Shown here one piece after another: positions 1-12,639 of a stretch of 64,000 nucleotides of DNA. Where the stretch lies: contig CM065187.1 in NCBI GenBank assembly GCA_033026295.1, positions 20,060,388 to 20,124,387 of the forward strand, written 5' to 3'. The translations under genes and the position numbers were made by a program. The notes under the pieces are model-generated. The model worked only from the letters and a program-made list of their open reading frames with translations. It did no database searches and was not told the DNA's origin. Numbering within the stretch: position 1 is the first letter of the stretch; every line of letters starts with the position of its first letter. The stretch comes from Channa striata (Eukaryota > Chordata > Actinopteri > Anabantiformes > Channidae).

Positions 1-3000
1 AGGCCTCACACTTTGGCTCTGCCTTTTAGACGTTATTTGACTTTGAAAATTTACTCTGACTGTATGACATATTTTTTTTAAATATTGCCTGAAATGATAT
101 GAATAGCCATTATTCTTCCAGCGATCTTACACGTGAATGACTTACTTTGGATCACGTTAAAAAGCAAAGCCGATTCAAAACATCGGTGGCCACATTTGTT
201 AAAAATATGCTGTTCATATTTTTTAGAATAAAGAATTATGATATTCAGTGGAGTACTTCATCTAACTGATGTATTTATAGGACTTATTTTTTGGACAACA
301 ACAAAGGTCAATGGCACAGATGAATAAGCTAATTCATGCTGCAGACTGAAAGAAACTAAAAATCAGCAGAGGAGATTCATTGTTGGCTTGGCCGCAACAT
401 ACCCAGTTAAATATGTGCATAGAGGTCCACATATAAGCAGTCAGGGTAACAAGAATGAGGCAAATCAAAAGCCAACAAAGGTCATGATTTGTCTTCTATC
501 TGCTGCTGTTTCCATTTCACCAAGCAATGAATTTAAATGCTGTTGCAAATTGCACTTCACATTTATAAACACCACTGCGTGTGTAGCCCAAATGTGCTGC
601 CGGTAACAGCATTTAAATTAGTAGTAGTAGTATAATCTGTATTGGGCTGCGTAGCTGCAGAGCTCCCATGCTGACCCCTGTTCACTGCAACAATTCAACT
701 CCCAGGTGGTATTAATGTTGCTAAGCTGGGAATAGACCTTTTTCCCAATGTTTTGACCTATTTTGGAAGGAAAGCACAGGTGTCCAAAATATTACAAAAT
801 ATTTTCCATTTTTGATGTTCCAGTTCTGTGTGTTGTGCTGACCGGCTCAGTGAAGACTGACTGGGACACTAAAACTGCAATGGAGCATTATCATTAATAT
901 AACTAGATGCACTGGTGCTTCTCCTGTTTTGTCTTTCAAATATCTACTAGAAAAAGTTTGAGATGGCCAGACTTGCAGCCCTATAAAAATTAGGAACTCA
1001 AGTTTGCAACAAAGCTTGAGTGAGGGAGGTGTCAGTCACACATCAGAAGGACTTTCAGGAGCTTTCACAGTGGACATGAGACTCAACAGACTCAGCTGTT
1101 CTGAATTGTGTGCAGAGTTTAACATCTTCTGCAGCATTTAAATGCTTTAATGTTTTAATGTGCTCAGTTCTGATCCCACTGGTCGCCGGTGGATGTCTGT
1201 AACCATTTCTGAATGGTCAATTAATGGACGTTGTCATGTTTGAGCCTCGGTTGCTTCAGCAGTATTCAAGTTTTTATGGCTCTGTTCACAGGTGAAAGTG
1301 CCAAAAAGGATAAATACATGTAATTAAACGTTGCATTACTGCGGAAAAATCAGGTATCAGGAGAAAAAACACACAACGTGGCTAATTTAAGCTAACATGC
1401 GAAGATCTTCTGTTAAAAGTTACTCTGTAACTTTACATGCTGGGATTTAGCTAAATTTTTAATTAAAATTAGACTTTAGCTTGTATTTTGCCATGGGAGC
1501 AGTTTGATCCCATTTAAAACTGGCTTACTATAAATGTAAGTTTACAGTGAGTTAACCCAAAGCAGTAGCGTTAACTTAACACTAACTAGTTCAGAGGCTA
1601 CCTAGAAACAGGTGACAACTTGGAAAGCACGTTATTATTCTTTTTTTTAATTATGCAGCTGGCATAATTTTATTTAGTCTCATGGTTTGAAAAATCTTTT
1701 GGAATTTAAAATGTGTTTTAAAAGAGCTCTTGGTTATTTAAACAACACCAGTTAGTTTCGCATATTTCTACTAAAAACATCTTAAGGTTACACACTGTAT
1801 GTTTTTATTATCTTTTAGGTAAATAAAATAGTTTTTTCCATAAGAAACTGAGTGCACAGTAAATGCTGAACACATGAGATGTTTTATATCACTGCATACT
1901 GTACCACACTGATACCAGGTTAACGTTAGTATCTCGCTCTAAGTTAGGGATGTCTTGCATTATGCGTGGTTTAGCACCCAAAACATTTAAACTGATAAAA
2001 TTATTTCCGGAGTATCTGTAACACTCACTTGTGTAAGAGAAGAACACAATTTCCTCATGCATATTTATAGAAAAGATGGCCAAATTATTAATGTTGTTTT
2101 CCTACCTGACCATCTGGTACCTATCAAACACATTCGCCAGACTGGCTTCAGCTGCAGGTTCCCAAAGTGAACACAGACTGTCTACTTTGAGATATCCTGC
2201 CCCTGTCTTGTGAAATAACTTACACCTCGGTGTCTCTAAATTGTTTTATAGACATTATTAAAGACTCAGTTCATCTCGCCTGTGCATGTTTTGTGCATAA
2301 TACTTCAAATCATATCGTCCTGCCTGTGTTCTTTTAATCACAAGTTTTGCACATGCTTAATATAATCTTTACCTTTATTGAGCCATAGTATTTAATTTTC
2401 AGTATATATTTCATGCTATAATGTTGTAAACTCTGGATAATTGCAGAAGGCGGCTATTCAAGGCCTTATAGTGGCCTACTACCTGAGATATCAATGTCTG
2501 CCAAACATTATTCAAGAATAGAATGGACCTGTCATACACCTGATCAAGAAACCAGCAAGGCCATAAAAATCTGTGTAATTTATATCACTTCAGCAAGTTG
2601 TCCTTGGGTCTTGGTGTCAAGCAGAGTCAATAAGTTCTGTTCTAGACCTACCTTAGAATTATAATGCATGGTTTAACTGTGTTTTCTGTGTCATTTATTT
2701 TAGACCCTACTGACTGCTGTAGTATGTACCCAAATGCCATGTTGGCAGAGATTTGCACTATGACTGTAGTGCACTGAGTCTTACCCCTCTTATTTTATTG
2801 ATGCAAATTAAACTAAGCATACTGCACCAAACACAACTACCTCAGGTGGGAACGTTTTTTTTTTTTCATTTCTGTGTTTCTTGCCATTTTGTCTCTTGTC
2901 TATTAATTTCTGTCATTAAATATCTGTCATTAAAGAAGGTCAGCTAAGAGAAAAACTATTTGCTTGACCTGCTCCTGCCCACACTGACTGTAAGCCGATC

Positions 3001-4183
3001 AGAGAGATGCAGTACGCGGCAGCTGTATTCATGTGTGTGTTTATGCATTAATGTGTCTGGTGACATGGCTGCCTGGGATATGACACAGTTGCTAAGAGAA
3101 AATAATCAAAGAGACATGGCTGACAACATTGTGACAGCCTTGGAATGTAGCTATGCATTATGGGCCTTCTGACAAACATATCCAATGTACAGGAGGTCTA
3201 ATTCCATAATGTAATAAGTGAGATAATTAAAAAATATATGATAGAAAATGTTTGTATTGTATGAATAATAATACCTTGTGTGCATTGAAAATTCATTGTG
3301 AAACTCTGCATGACTGAAGGGTTTTTGAAAGCGTGCTGAGTTTTTTATTATGTTTTCCATTTTTCCATTTCTGAGAACAGAGATGAAAACCTCAAGTTTC
3401 AAAGTTACCACAAGCACAAACACTGTGGAATGAACTGTTTAAAATGAGCCATAATGTTTTTCTGACTAATTATATCAGTATATGCTATGTTTACATTTCT
3501 ACACATGCAATAATATGGTGTGTTTGTATGATAAAAGACACTGCAGCTCCATGTAGGAAAGACGGAATATGGGCATGAACAGCAGTGTACCATCACACCA
3601 GCAGACTCTGACCCATATATTTCACTTGGAAGCCTCTAGACCAACTACACACAAACAAGACAGTGCAGTACAGGCGACCGAAATCTTCACAGAAATGATG
3701 AACTGGATGTTTAGCCAGCAGAAATGTATTTGCTTGCATTCAATGTGACAAAAGAAAACCTGAGATTCAATTAGATGCTTGTTTCAAATAACATATTTGT
3801 AATGAGCCTTTTGCATTATGATCTCTGTTCATTGAAAACAGAAACCTATGTGTGAGAATTGACAGATTACATTTCCGGTGTGTCAAAAGCTTATGTATTT
3901 CTTTCTTGAGATTTATGTCCCCTGCATTATCATCATTGGGAATGCAAGAGAATCCAATTTATGTCTCTGTCTGAGGTGTTTTCTTTTTATCCCATCTTCA
4001 CCTGATATCCGCAGAGTAATTGAAGTGAAAGAAAATAGGGAGCTTTTGCTAGTCATTACACTCCACTCGCATTTCTGATTAGGACAATTTTTTGAGCAAA
4101 ACAGTTATTTACATGTGTTTCTATTCTCTTTATAAATCATAAATGTTGTCTGTCAATGTGTTTCTTCTCCTTGTCCTCTCTAG
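1..4183. other. Upstream intron or 5' flank, no supported gene
   Basis: I see no exon, RNA gene or recognisable mobile element in this AT-rich stretch. The exon at 4184 needs an upstream exon ending in phase 1 (a single G completing GAT, Asp). I scanned for a coding segment ending in G followed by GT and found none that resembles the family, so the first exon of the long form probably lies left of the window. The short open frames here have no family resemblance. Confidence 0.6.
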
Positions 4184-4308
4184 ATGTGCGGTGTCCACCA
4201 AGACACTGGATGTCACGTGGGCACTCCTATGAAGAGCGAACTGTGTGGAACCAAAAGTACTGTGTACTTGCTGACTGCCAGATGCTGCTTTTGAATGAGG
4301 AGGAGGTG
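4184..4308 (+). CDS. dab2ip: dab2ip internal exon: N-terminal half of split PH domain
   Basis: Internal coding exon of 125 bp. It follows a pyrimidine-rich acceptor ending CTCTCTAG and is followed by donor GTAAGAG. It starts in phase 1 (a G from the previous exon would make GAT, Asp) and ends in phase 0, encoding 41 whole codons. The translation begins (D)VRCPPRHWMSRG and contains WNQKYCVLADCQMLLLNEEE. That has the pattern of the first PH-domain strands in RASAL2 (WERKYCILTDSQLVLLNKE) and SYNGAP (WNPRFCIISGNQLLMLDED). In this family the PH domain is split by a long insertion and helps membrane association. It joins in phase 0 to the exon at 8592. Exon identity is clear from splice sites, phase and similarity. 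That this long form belongs to dab2ip rather than a separate gene rests on shared strand, phase and the downstream exons. Its upstream exon is not seen. Confidence 0.86.
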
Positions 4309-5486
4309 GTAAGAGCACATAGTACATTCGCTTGTCTGTCATGTCCCTCTGTGTTACCATTGTGTTTTTTGTCCTCTTGTGTTCATTTCTTTCCTGTCCT
4401 TGCCAATTTTATATAATCTGCTCCAACTTTGTATCTCTATTCCTGGCATACATTTCTCCTTATACAGTATATTTTTTATGATATATCTTAAATTTACGTC
4501 AAATGTTTCAAATTGTGACACTTTGCTTGGGTCATCAGTTGCTTTTATGTTTCTTTACATGTAAAATGAGTTTTGGTTTTCAGCCTGTGCCTTTTTTGCT
4601 TCCCACTGCTGGGGATGGGCTCTTGTGGGGTCTCTTATTAATCTGCTGTCTCTACTCTGTAAAAGCAACAAGAACACACCTATGGAGAAATCCAATCTCC
4701 CTGCTGAGTCATTTGTAATGTGAGAATTCTATATTTAAAGTGGAGACACTCAGGTTATGTAGAGCAAAGAGAGTTTGGCTGTCCACCTCTCATGTTTTAT
4801 TTTATGTCACACTGGATTATGCACATTTTTATGAAATTAAAATCCCTATTGTTCAGAACAAATCAGGAATCACCAGGGTAACTGAAATTACATTGTTCCA
4901 TCTGCCATTTCCTCTTGATTTGTGTGCACCAACATTTACAGCCTCTACATACCCTACTCTTACACCCAGGTGTTTTGCTGGTTAAGTGTTCTCTTAGACT
5001 CATTGCTAAGTCTGTTCTATATATGTGTGACCAAATACACAATGTATAAAAAACATACAGTACATGTCTATTTGGACACAAGGGAAACCTGATTAGGTTT
5101 TGGTGATTGAAGGTCAGGAATCCCTTGTCTAACAGCTTTGTGAAACTACTGCTGACACCAAGCCTTGATTTCACCACCACAGCACACATCCACAAAGAGC
5201 AGAGCCCAGACTATACAAAGCTATACAGAAACCTGATGCACACAGAAGAGACTAAACAGCCTGTCCCTTTCTGAACACGCCTTTAGTGTTGTGAGTCCAT
5301 GCAGGCTTATGTTGATTTGGACCCCACTGTACCTGTAGAAGGCAAACCTCTTCAATTCCACTTTGCCATCCTAACTGGATAAAATTACTGTCAAATACAG
5401 ATAGCAGTCTATGTTCTTAAGTGAGGTCTGCATGGCTTGAAGCGTTCTCTGATCTGTAGTGATTGACTAATTATAGAGATTAAGAG

Positions 5487-6030
5487 GCAAGTGTAGACGG
5501 GTTGGAGTGGGTGGAGGAAAGTGTCGGGAGTGTTGGTTGACAGAAGAGTGTCAGCCAGACTCAAAGGAAAGGTGTACAGGACAGTGGTGAGACCAGCTCT
5601 GCTCTATGGGTTAGAGACAGTAGCAGTGAGAAAGAGACAAGAGGCAGAGATGGAAGCAGCAGAGATGAAGATGTTGAGGTTCTTCTTAGGAGTGACAAGG
5701 TTGGACAGAATAAGGAACAAGCTCATCAGAGGGACAGTGCACTTTGTCTGTGTTAGCAACAAAGTCAGAGAGGCCAGATTGAGATGGTTTGGACATGTGC
5801 AGAGGAGGGATAGTGATTATATTGGTAGAAGGATGTTAGAGATGGAGCTGCCAGGCAAGAGGGCGAGAGGACGACCAAGGAGGAGATATATGGATGTTCT
5901 AACAGAGGACATGACGTTGGCTGGTGTCAGAGAGGAAGATGCCCAGGATAGAGTGAGGTGGAAACGGATGATTCACTGTGGCGACCCCTGATGGGAAAAG
6001 CCGAAAGAGAAGTAGTAGTAGTAGTAGTAA
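5487..6030 (+). mobile_element. 5'-truncated RTE-like non-LTR retrotransposon, 3' end
   Basis: An open frame of 156 codons (5521-5991) reads like the C-terminus of a fish LINE reverse-transcriptase polyprotein. Motifs include KGKVYRTVVRPALLYGLET, ARLRWFGHVQRRDS, YIGRRMLEMELPGKRARGRP and a terminal CGDP. The match continues upstream in frame as GWSGWRKVSGVLVDRRVSAR, but a TAG at 5494 interrupts it where related copies usually have CAG. After the stop comes a short tail and an (AGT)6-like run at 6010-6029, the microsatellite-type end typical of RTE-clade elements. The endonuclease and catalytic RT motifs are absent, so the copy is dead on arrival. It lies in the same orientation as the host gene, inside an intron. 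The clade call (RTE/Expander-like) is from remembered motif patterns and is less certain than the LINE call. Confidence 0.85.
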
Positions 6031-7508
6031 TTCACTAATTATAGATTAAAATGGCAGATTACACATAATTTTAAAAACACTATTTAATTGACTCTCTCAA
6101 GGATGGCTTATTGTACTTTTACAGTTCCTCTTAGTGCCTGGAGCCACCTTGAATAATACATTACATGCCTCTTCCAAACTTCAACCTGAGCCAGTTATCG
6201 CTGCTCCTCCAAGCTGTTCTATCGCTGTTTGCCACACTAGGTAATATTGGTGCAAATAACTCATGAATGATAGTTTGTCTACTGCTCCTCTTAGTTGGTA
6301 TAGTATCTTTTGCAAGAGCACGTGATTTAGGCAAACAGTTAATCTCACTTGTGCTCAAACATAAAAAGTTTTAAAGTCGCAAAAACCCTCAGATAAGGCA
6401 TAGATATTGGATTGCCAAACCTTTTCACATTCATGCATGACCACCAACTGGATAGAAAAGTGTGGCTTTATTTTTCCTCTGTCTATAATTACTGTGATAT
6501 GGCATGTTGAAATAGAGCAATAATTATGGGAAAGAATTATTTCAATCGATCCACTGGCTGCCTTTCGACAACAGTGCTTTTTGTTTAACTGCAACAAAGA
6601 ACAACAGCTTTAATGAGTTGATTTGGGGCTCAAAACTCCAGGTTAAAATGATCATACATTCTTGTAATGGCTTTCTTTATATGAACATGGAATGATATGT
6701 TTTAGAATACTGTATATGCTCAGTTAAATGCATTTTTTAGTCTTTTGACAGTAAATGCACTTAAATATCTAATGCTTATATATTTAAAAATTAAATATAT
6801 ATTAAATTGATATTAATCTTTATTTTACTGATTTTCTTTTATTTGCCTTAACATTATATTGTCCTGTATACTCTGTACATCTAGTAACACCAGAATAAAC
6901 TAAAATGCATGATTAAAATCTGAGGTAAGAAAAATTAATGTCGTTGACAAATTTGTTGATATATTGTTGGCTGTGAAGGAGTTTTTGCTTTAGGGGTTTT
7001 AGTAAGCAGTTACTTATCTTCCTATTCTTTTGTTTTTGCTATTTGATTCTATCCTATGTTTATTTAGTTCTTTTATAATTAGTTTTACACCTATATACTA
7101 TGCCCATATACTCTTTAACATTGATGAAAATGAAGATAAATACAGTGGAACAGCTAATGCTGACATTTAGATTTGCAATACAGAGTTTATCTAATAAATG
7201 ATTGTGTCATTATTTGCCAGCAGTGATTATGGTATTAGCTATTGGTAAAGCCAGCATGTCTCTTCTCTAATCGTAACACAAATGATGATCCAGATGGAAA
7301 GGGAGCCAGAAAGGAGCAATACAATGACAGAGTGAGTGAGGATGAGTTCGCATCTTGCATTTACTTTTGCAGTTTGACTCTCTACTAATGTTTTTTTTTA
7401 TTTTCTATCTAAACTTTTAGACATGTAACTGTAGGTGGTGCTCATAAATGACCACTGGATTTAGAAATGCATAATTAGATAAGTGGGGTTATCCATCTTT
7501 TATCTCTC

Positions 7509-7810
7509 TACCACTTACCTTGTTTTGGTTCATGGGGGCTGGAGCGTATTCCAGCTGTCATTACATGAGAGGCGGGGTAAACCAGCCACAGACAACCACC
7601 GACACTTTCACCCACACCTAAGAAATAAATGTTATTTCTTAGGTGCCTTAAGTTATTTCTGAAGTTATATGCATGCCACTGGACTGTGGGATAAAACATC
7701 AGTACTTGAAGGAAAGCCAATCAAGTTCAAACTCCACACCTAAAGGTGGTAGATTTCCACCAGTGACCCTCTAGCTGTGAGGAACAGCACTAACCCACTT
7801 CATCGCCATG
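7509..7810 (-). repeat. Antisense copy of a common teleost tRNA-headed dispersed repeat
   Basis: Read on the + strand, it gives the reverse complement of a widespread fish repeat: CATGGGGGCTGGAGC, CCAGCTGTCATTACATGAGA, GGACTGTGGGATAAAA, CAAACTCCACACC and AGCTGTGAGGAACAGCACTA occur in the expected order. In its own sense direction it would start at about 7810 with the (C)GGTGGC-GCAG-GTTAGCACTGTTG-type head and run left. A 31-nt perfect hairpin (7615-7645) sits where the family's ACACCTA-GGGC block would be. The copy is diverged and partly deleted. The same family appears in sense orientation at 30251-30690. Confidence 0.75.
7615..7645. repeat. Perfect 14-bp inverted repeat, 3-nt loop
   Basis: CACCTAAGAAATAA (7615-7628) and its exact reverse complement (7632-7645) flank the loop ATG. 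It lies inside the antisense dispersed repeat and interrupts that repeat's homology. It may be a templated local inversion. Confidence 0.85.
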
Positions 7811-8591
7811 CTAAGAGTACACTACAGTATGTCCCAGTTGTTGCAAATCGTTGCAGTGTGGCTCAAGTTGCAGCTTATCTTGCTTAGTCATTATGGCTTA
7901 GACCATCAGTCATTTTTATGTCAGAGACAGTGTCAGCAAGAGCTGTCCTTAAACCCAGGTCTCACGAGACAAGAAAAATGTCTCTTGCAGAGAGGGTTTT
8001 CAGAGAGACAGAATGATAAACAGATGGACATGGAAACAGAAGGACGGGAGAAACAAGGCAGACAGGGTGCTGCATTGAGTTTAGAGGTGTGAGGATGTTC
8101 GATAAGCCATTATCACTCCTCTTGGAGGACATCAAGCCCTTTCCGTTGTTCTTTCACTCACCACATTCTCACCACAGCCATCCTTTTTCCTTTGTCAGTT
8201 TTAACTTTCGGAGCCAAACATTTGGTATGCCAGTTATAGCCAGACATGGGGTGACACAGACTGATGTGGCCCTAATGCCTGTTCTGTTTTGTCAGGTGAC
8301 CCCTCATTTATCTGGGTCACTACAGCTATTGTGTGCTGTTGGTCCAGCACAGCGTTAAATATGGTAACTAGAATAACCACAAGAATTTAGATAAGGAGCC
8401 TCTGTGTTTATTGTGTATGCATTTGTTACAACCGCAAATTTTCTTTGTTGGATTTTATTCTTCTATTTGTTAATAGAGGACTTTGCGTCTGTGCTGTTTG
8501 TTGAAATTTCTTTCACCGTGTTATTTGTCTTTATGTCTCTGTCGGCTCATTTCTTTGCCTTTCTTAGCAGTTTCAGCCCTTGTTTTTGCAG

Positions 8592-8697
8592 GAGAGGCGC
8601 CCTGCATCATGCAAGACCCATCTTCTGCGACGCACCATCAGCGTTCCAGTGGAAACACAGTTTCCAGAATTCCACAGCCAGCTGTCCACAGAGAGTG
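8592..8697 (+). CDS. dab2ip: dab2ip internal exon: LLRRTISVPVE linker of long form
   Basis: Internal coding exon of 106 bp after acceptor TTTTTGCAG and before donor GTGAGTAG. It starts in phase 0, matching the exon at 4184, and ends in phase 1 with a single G. The 35 codons include THLLRRTISVPVETQFPEF, closely similar to RASAL2 (LRRTVSVPSEGQFPEY) and SYNGAP (LLRRTVSVPVEG). The terminal G plus the AG that opens the exon at 52523 makes GAG (Glu), giving ...QLSTES-E-SPPERTG. In the family this linker lies between the two PH halves and is rich in basic and Ser/Thr residues. Start and end phases both agree with the flanking exons, which chance would rarely give. In this long form the exon would splice over about 44 kb, skipping the three alternative first exons. 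Confidence 0.86.
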
Positions 8698-11600
8698 GTG
8701 AGTAGCCTGAAGACAGAACCTCTCTAGTGATCAGGGTGCAATAGTATTTCCATGCATATTTGTAAATAACAATTATTTTTTGTTTATTAGCGTGAATAAT
8801 CATGATCACAAATTTTACACTTGTTCAACACCCACATGAAACAAAAAAAATAATTTATTATCCCTGAAAGTCTTTTTTGTTTCGGCCTTCTTCCACATCC
8901 AAGCTGCTAAAAATCACCTAGAATTCTGCTCATCTACATACAAATTAATTTCTATAGGGCATACGGCAGAAATGCGTCTTTGTTTCTTCCCTAACGTAAG
9001 CCTTGCTTTGCTCACATACGTGGAAGAGCCTTTGAAATCCCTGATAGCCTTTTATTCTACTTCATGTCCACTAGATGGAGAGCTTGTTGTTTAATAAGGC
9101 TTCGCTGCACTGCTCATGCTTTGTCCTGAAAAGCACCACCAGGACAGAGACTAAAAAAGTTTTTGTAGGCATCATGTTTCACTTTCTAAAATTGCTCTTC
9201 TGGCAATGTAATGCTTGGATATAATATTGAATATTCTTTCATCTACGGACAAGACTGCGTTTCTCAGTGAAAATGGTGGGTTTGTCTATGAGAAAGAAAA
9301 CAGACAGGGTGCCACACTTGGTGGTCAGTGAGGTTTGAGAGGTTTGACATTCAGGCGTTTGTTTCCCTTGGTTACTGTTGCTAGGATGTTAGCTGGCATG
9401 CGCCCTAACATGAGCCACCTTTAAAGGAGTGCATGCTAAATGGTTATTCAGTTCTTTTTTTGTTATTTTCCACACCTGTCTCTTTGAGCAAGTGAATATG
9501 AGTTTGTGGCTGGGTACAGTGGCATCTGCACTTTTACTAATCACTGACCAATAGAGGGAGACATTTTTTTTTTTTTTTGGGGTTAGCGATGACGACATAA
9601 TTTAAAGCATACATGTATTTATTCACTATAAGCCATTCTTACTTTAAAGCATCATAACTGTTGATAAAACTTTCCCGTGGTCTCATGCATGTGTCTTTTT
9701 ATTTAAATTTGTGTGCTCGGCTCAAATGCTTTTAATATTTTTACTCAATATTGCTTGATCTGTTTTTTTGTTTTTTCTTCGGTTTTGTCTTTTTCTCATG
9801 CCCTTTATCTTTCAAGCGGGGTCACATTCTTGTTGGTAGTGTGAAGAGGCCAAGATAATGAAGTGGGTAGACAAGTCCTTCTGTCTCTCTAAATGTTATG
9901 ACATACATAGAGTTCTCATCATAGCACATATTTGGCATTAACATTTTTTTTCTCTTTTTTTAGCATAAAAACACAACAGCAAAAGAACAGAAGGGTTTCA
10001 AATTTGTGTGCTGCACTTTGTAATGCATATTCAGTGATGCATGTGCTGACATGATGATGCATCATTATACTGGATTTGTACAATATGAGGACCCCGGGTA
10101 CATTTTTTTTTGAGAAAAGACAAAAGCTAAAACAATCAACGCAGCTGGGTCACCAATTACAGAGCATCTTTGCAGCTTTCTAGTCACTTTTTGACACTTT
10201 CCCACAATTCAGTGAGTTAGTTTCTGCATGGAGATTCATATTTTTACAATTAAAAATATTTTTTTCTGTGTGCTAGCTAGAATATGTTACTCTCCAATAA
10301 TAGGATAAGCAGTTAACATGATGGATGGCTGGACAAATGGACAGTTGGATGTTAATATAGTGTTGACGCTGTCGTGACTGTCTAAAGTTTAAATGTTTTA
10401 TACCTTTTTAGATGTTTTCTCACTTTTTTTAGGTGTTTGAGCTGAATAATGTTATACAAAATAATATTATGACATTTTTATATCCCCTTAGATGACAGAC
10501 AAGGAAAATTAATATTCCTTCCATTCATACTATGGCAGCATTTATGTATCAGATGCAGCATTGAATGAACATCCTAAATGGCTGGTTGCCAAAAATCCAG
10601 TAACAAAAAGAACATTTTGATGAAACAATATTTATAACTGTGAAGGTGATGAAGAATTTAGGAATAAAATTTCCATTCTTCTTTTAAAGGGTGCTGCAAA
10701 TCAGCAGTAGAAGCAGTGATATTATTCAGTCGTGGAAAATGAAATATCGTGAAATATCATAAATGTGTGTGCATTATTGTAGCATTACCCCGGGGTGAGC
10801 GTCAATAAACCATACTTAAAATGTTCTCATAAAATAATTTTCATTTTGAAATTTCAATTTTCATTCTTGAACACAGCCAAGTGCCACTCCATATTGACAA
10901 AAGGGATTTTGTTGAAAGTGTCCCTGAAAACTAAATGGTAATGGTTCCAGTCCCCTCTTCATTGCTTCATTGAACACCTGTGGGGTTTTAAATCATGTTC
11001 CACACACACAACACCACCACAACACTACAAACACTGACACAGTTTATGTTTTACTAAATTATTCATTGGCATAGAGCTCATCTACTCTTGTCCTTGTGTG
11101 ACACAGTCTCCAAATAAGCAGTGTGATGAATAAAAACTACACTTGGATGAATAGGAATCCACAGCAAATCACAGAGCTCTCTTATCTTGTCTCATCCTCC
11201 GACTGAATAGTGAGCGGCTGCCTCCTATCTTCTTTTGAACTAATCTGGGTTTCGGCACAAACATACTAGAGATGGAGAGATCACCGGAACAATGGAGCTT
11301 AATTTCACTGAGGCGAATGTTTTATTTCTGACTGCAGCCTTAAAAATATTGTCAACTCCTGGTTCTATAAAAACGCTGTTCCATATTTTCCAGTTGGCAC
11401 TTTAGCCATAGTCATGTCTTCACTGAAGAGCTGACTTTTTAGATAAGTGTATATGAAGCTGGATAACTGGCCAAAGGCTGTTAAATGTTTTTTACGTGTT
11501 GCATATGACATATACTGCCTGCCATGTATTTGAGGAAGCTTTTTAACAAAGTCCCTCTTGCATCACTCTGATTCCTCAACGTTTCTCAGCCAAAATGATA

Positions 11601-12271
11601 TTTTACTTCACCAGACTTTAGTTGCTTCAGTCTGTGTTGCCAGAACACAACTAAATCATTCATGTTTTACAGTTTTAATAAGGATGAACCCATGTGACAC
11701 TGCACCATAATCAAGAGTCTTTGACCGATGGGCCCTCTGACGTCTGTTCATAAATCCATACATGAGTAGAGGTCCTGTGAGCTGATAATGTAACCGCAGC
11801 AATGGGTGCAGATGCTGTGGTAACACTTCTTGTTGCTAGAGTAGAAATAGATTCATTCTTTAAAGGGTAAAGTTATCATTTTGTTGTCTTTGACAGCTTT
11901 TAGGTGCTGGAAGTATCAAGCCACTGTTATTTATTTTGCATGTTAAGTCTATTAAACTGCAATTGATAATTACATTAATAGTTTAACAGAAATTTTCAAA
12001 TGTATTTTAACATTTCAGGGATTTGATGTATAAAATAGTTAGATGCAACCTTTATGCTAATTTACTGCACAGAATAACCACTTATTGTTCACATCCGGGC
12101 TGCAGTACTTTCCAATAATAGTTCCTAAGTTCCCTTGGCATGACCATCTTTTCAATCTGATTTATAACTTAGTAAGTACCATGTTTTATGAAAAAGAAAT
12201 ATGCTGAGAGTGTAAAGTTGATCAAAGTGGAAACATTCAGCAGTGCCACAGACCAGTCAACCTATCTCCCT

Positions 12272-12289
12272 TCTCTCTCTCTCTCTCTC
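12272..12289. repeat. (TC)n microsatellite
   Basis: About nine TC units. A broader pyrimidine-rich stretch follows around 12630-12740. Confidence 0.9.
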
Positions 12290-12639
12290 ACTAACGAAAG
12301 TTTCACTGCCTCTGTTTTTATTTTTGCGAATAAAATTTACAGAAGAAATGCTGTTGAACTGTTGAATTTTTTATTAGTTGAAGCAAAAATGGCAATTTAC
12401 TTCAGTCGCAGGGACCGATTGCAGGGTGGACCTGCACAGTTAACATTTTACAAATCCCTAGATTCCCTAGAGGTTTTCACACACTATTGGAGTTATAGAA
12501 ACATAATCTGCCATTTGTCAAATGAAGAATTGGAATTTGCTACTTTTTTAGTCTAAAGCTGCTTCCATGGCTTTTACTGTTCTTTGGTTTTTAAGAACTT
12601 GTAAATAAAGTCTTTTTTAAAAAATCAGTTCCTCTCTCT

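Larger units (their letters stand above)
4309..8591 (+). other. dab2ip intron between the PH-half exons
   Basis: This 4.3 kb intron starts GTAAGAG and ends TTTTTGCAG. It contains the truncated RTE-like LINE at 5487-6030 and the antisense dispersed repeat at 7509-7810, listed separately. The remaining AT-rich sequence shows no supported feature. Confidence 0.75.

Noticed and set aside
4863..5195. 110-codon minus-strand frame
   Set aside because: No family, no splice signals in context, typical chance frame in AT-rich intron.
12188..12556. 122-codon open frame on + strand
   Set aside because: It crosses a (TC)n run, has no recognisable domain and no matching splice context; probably chance.
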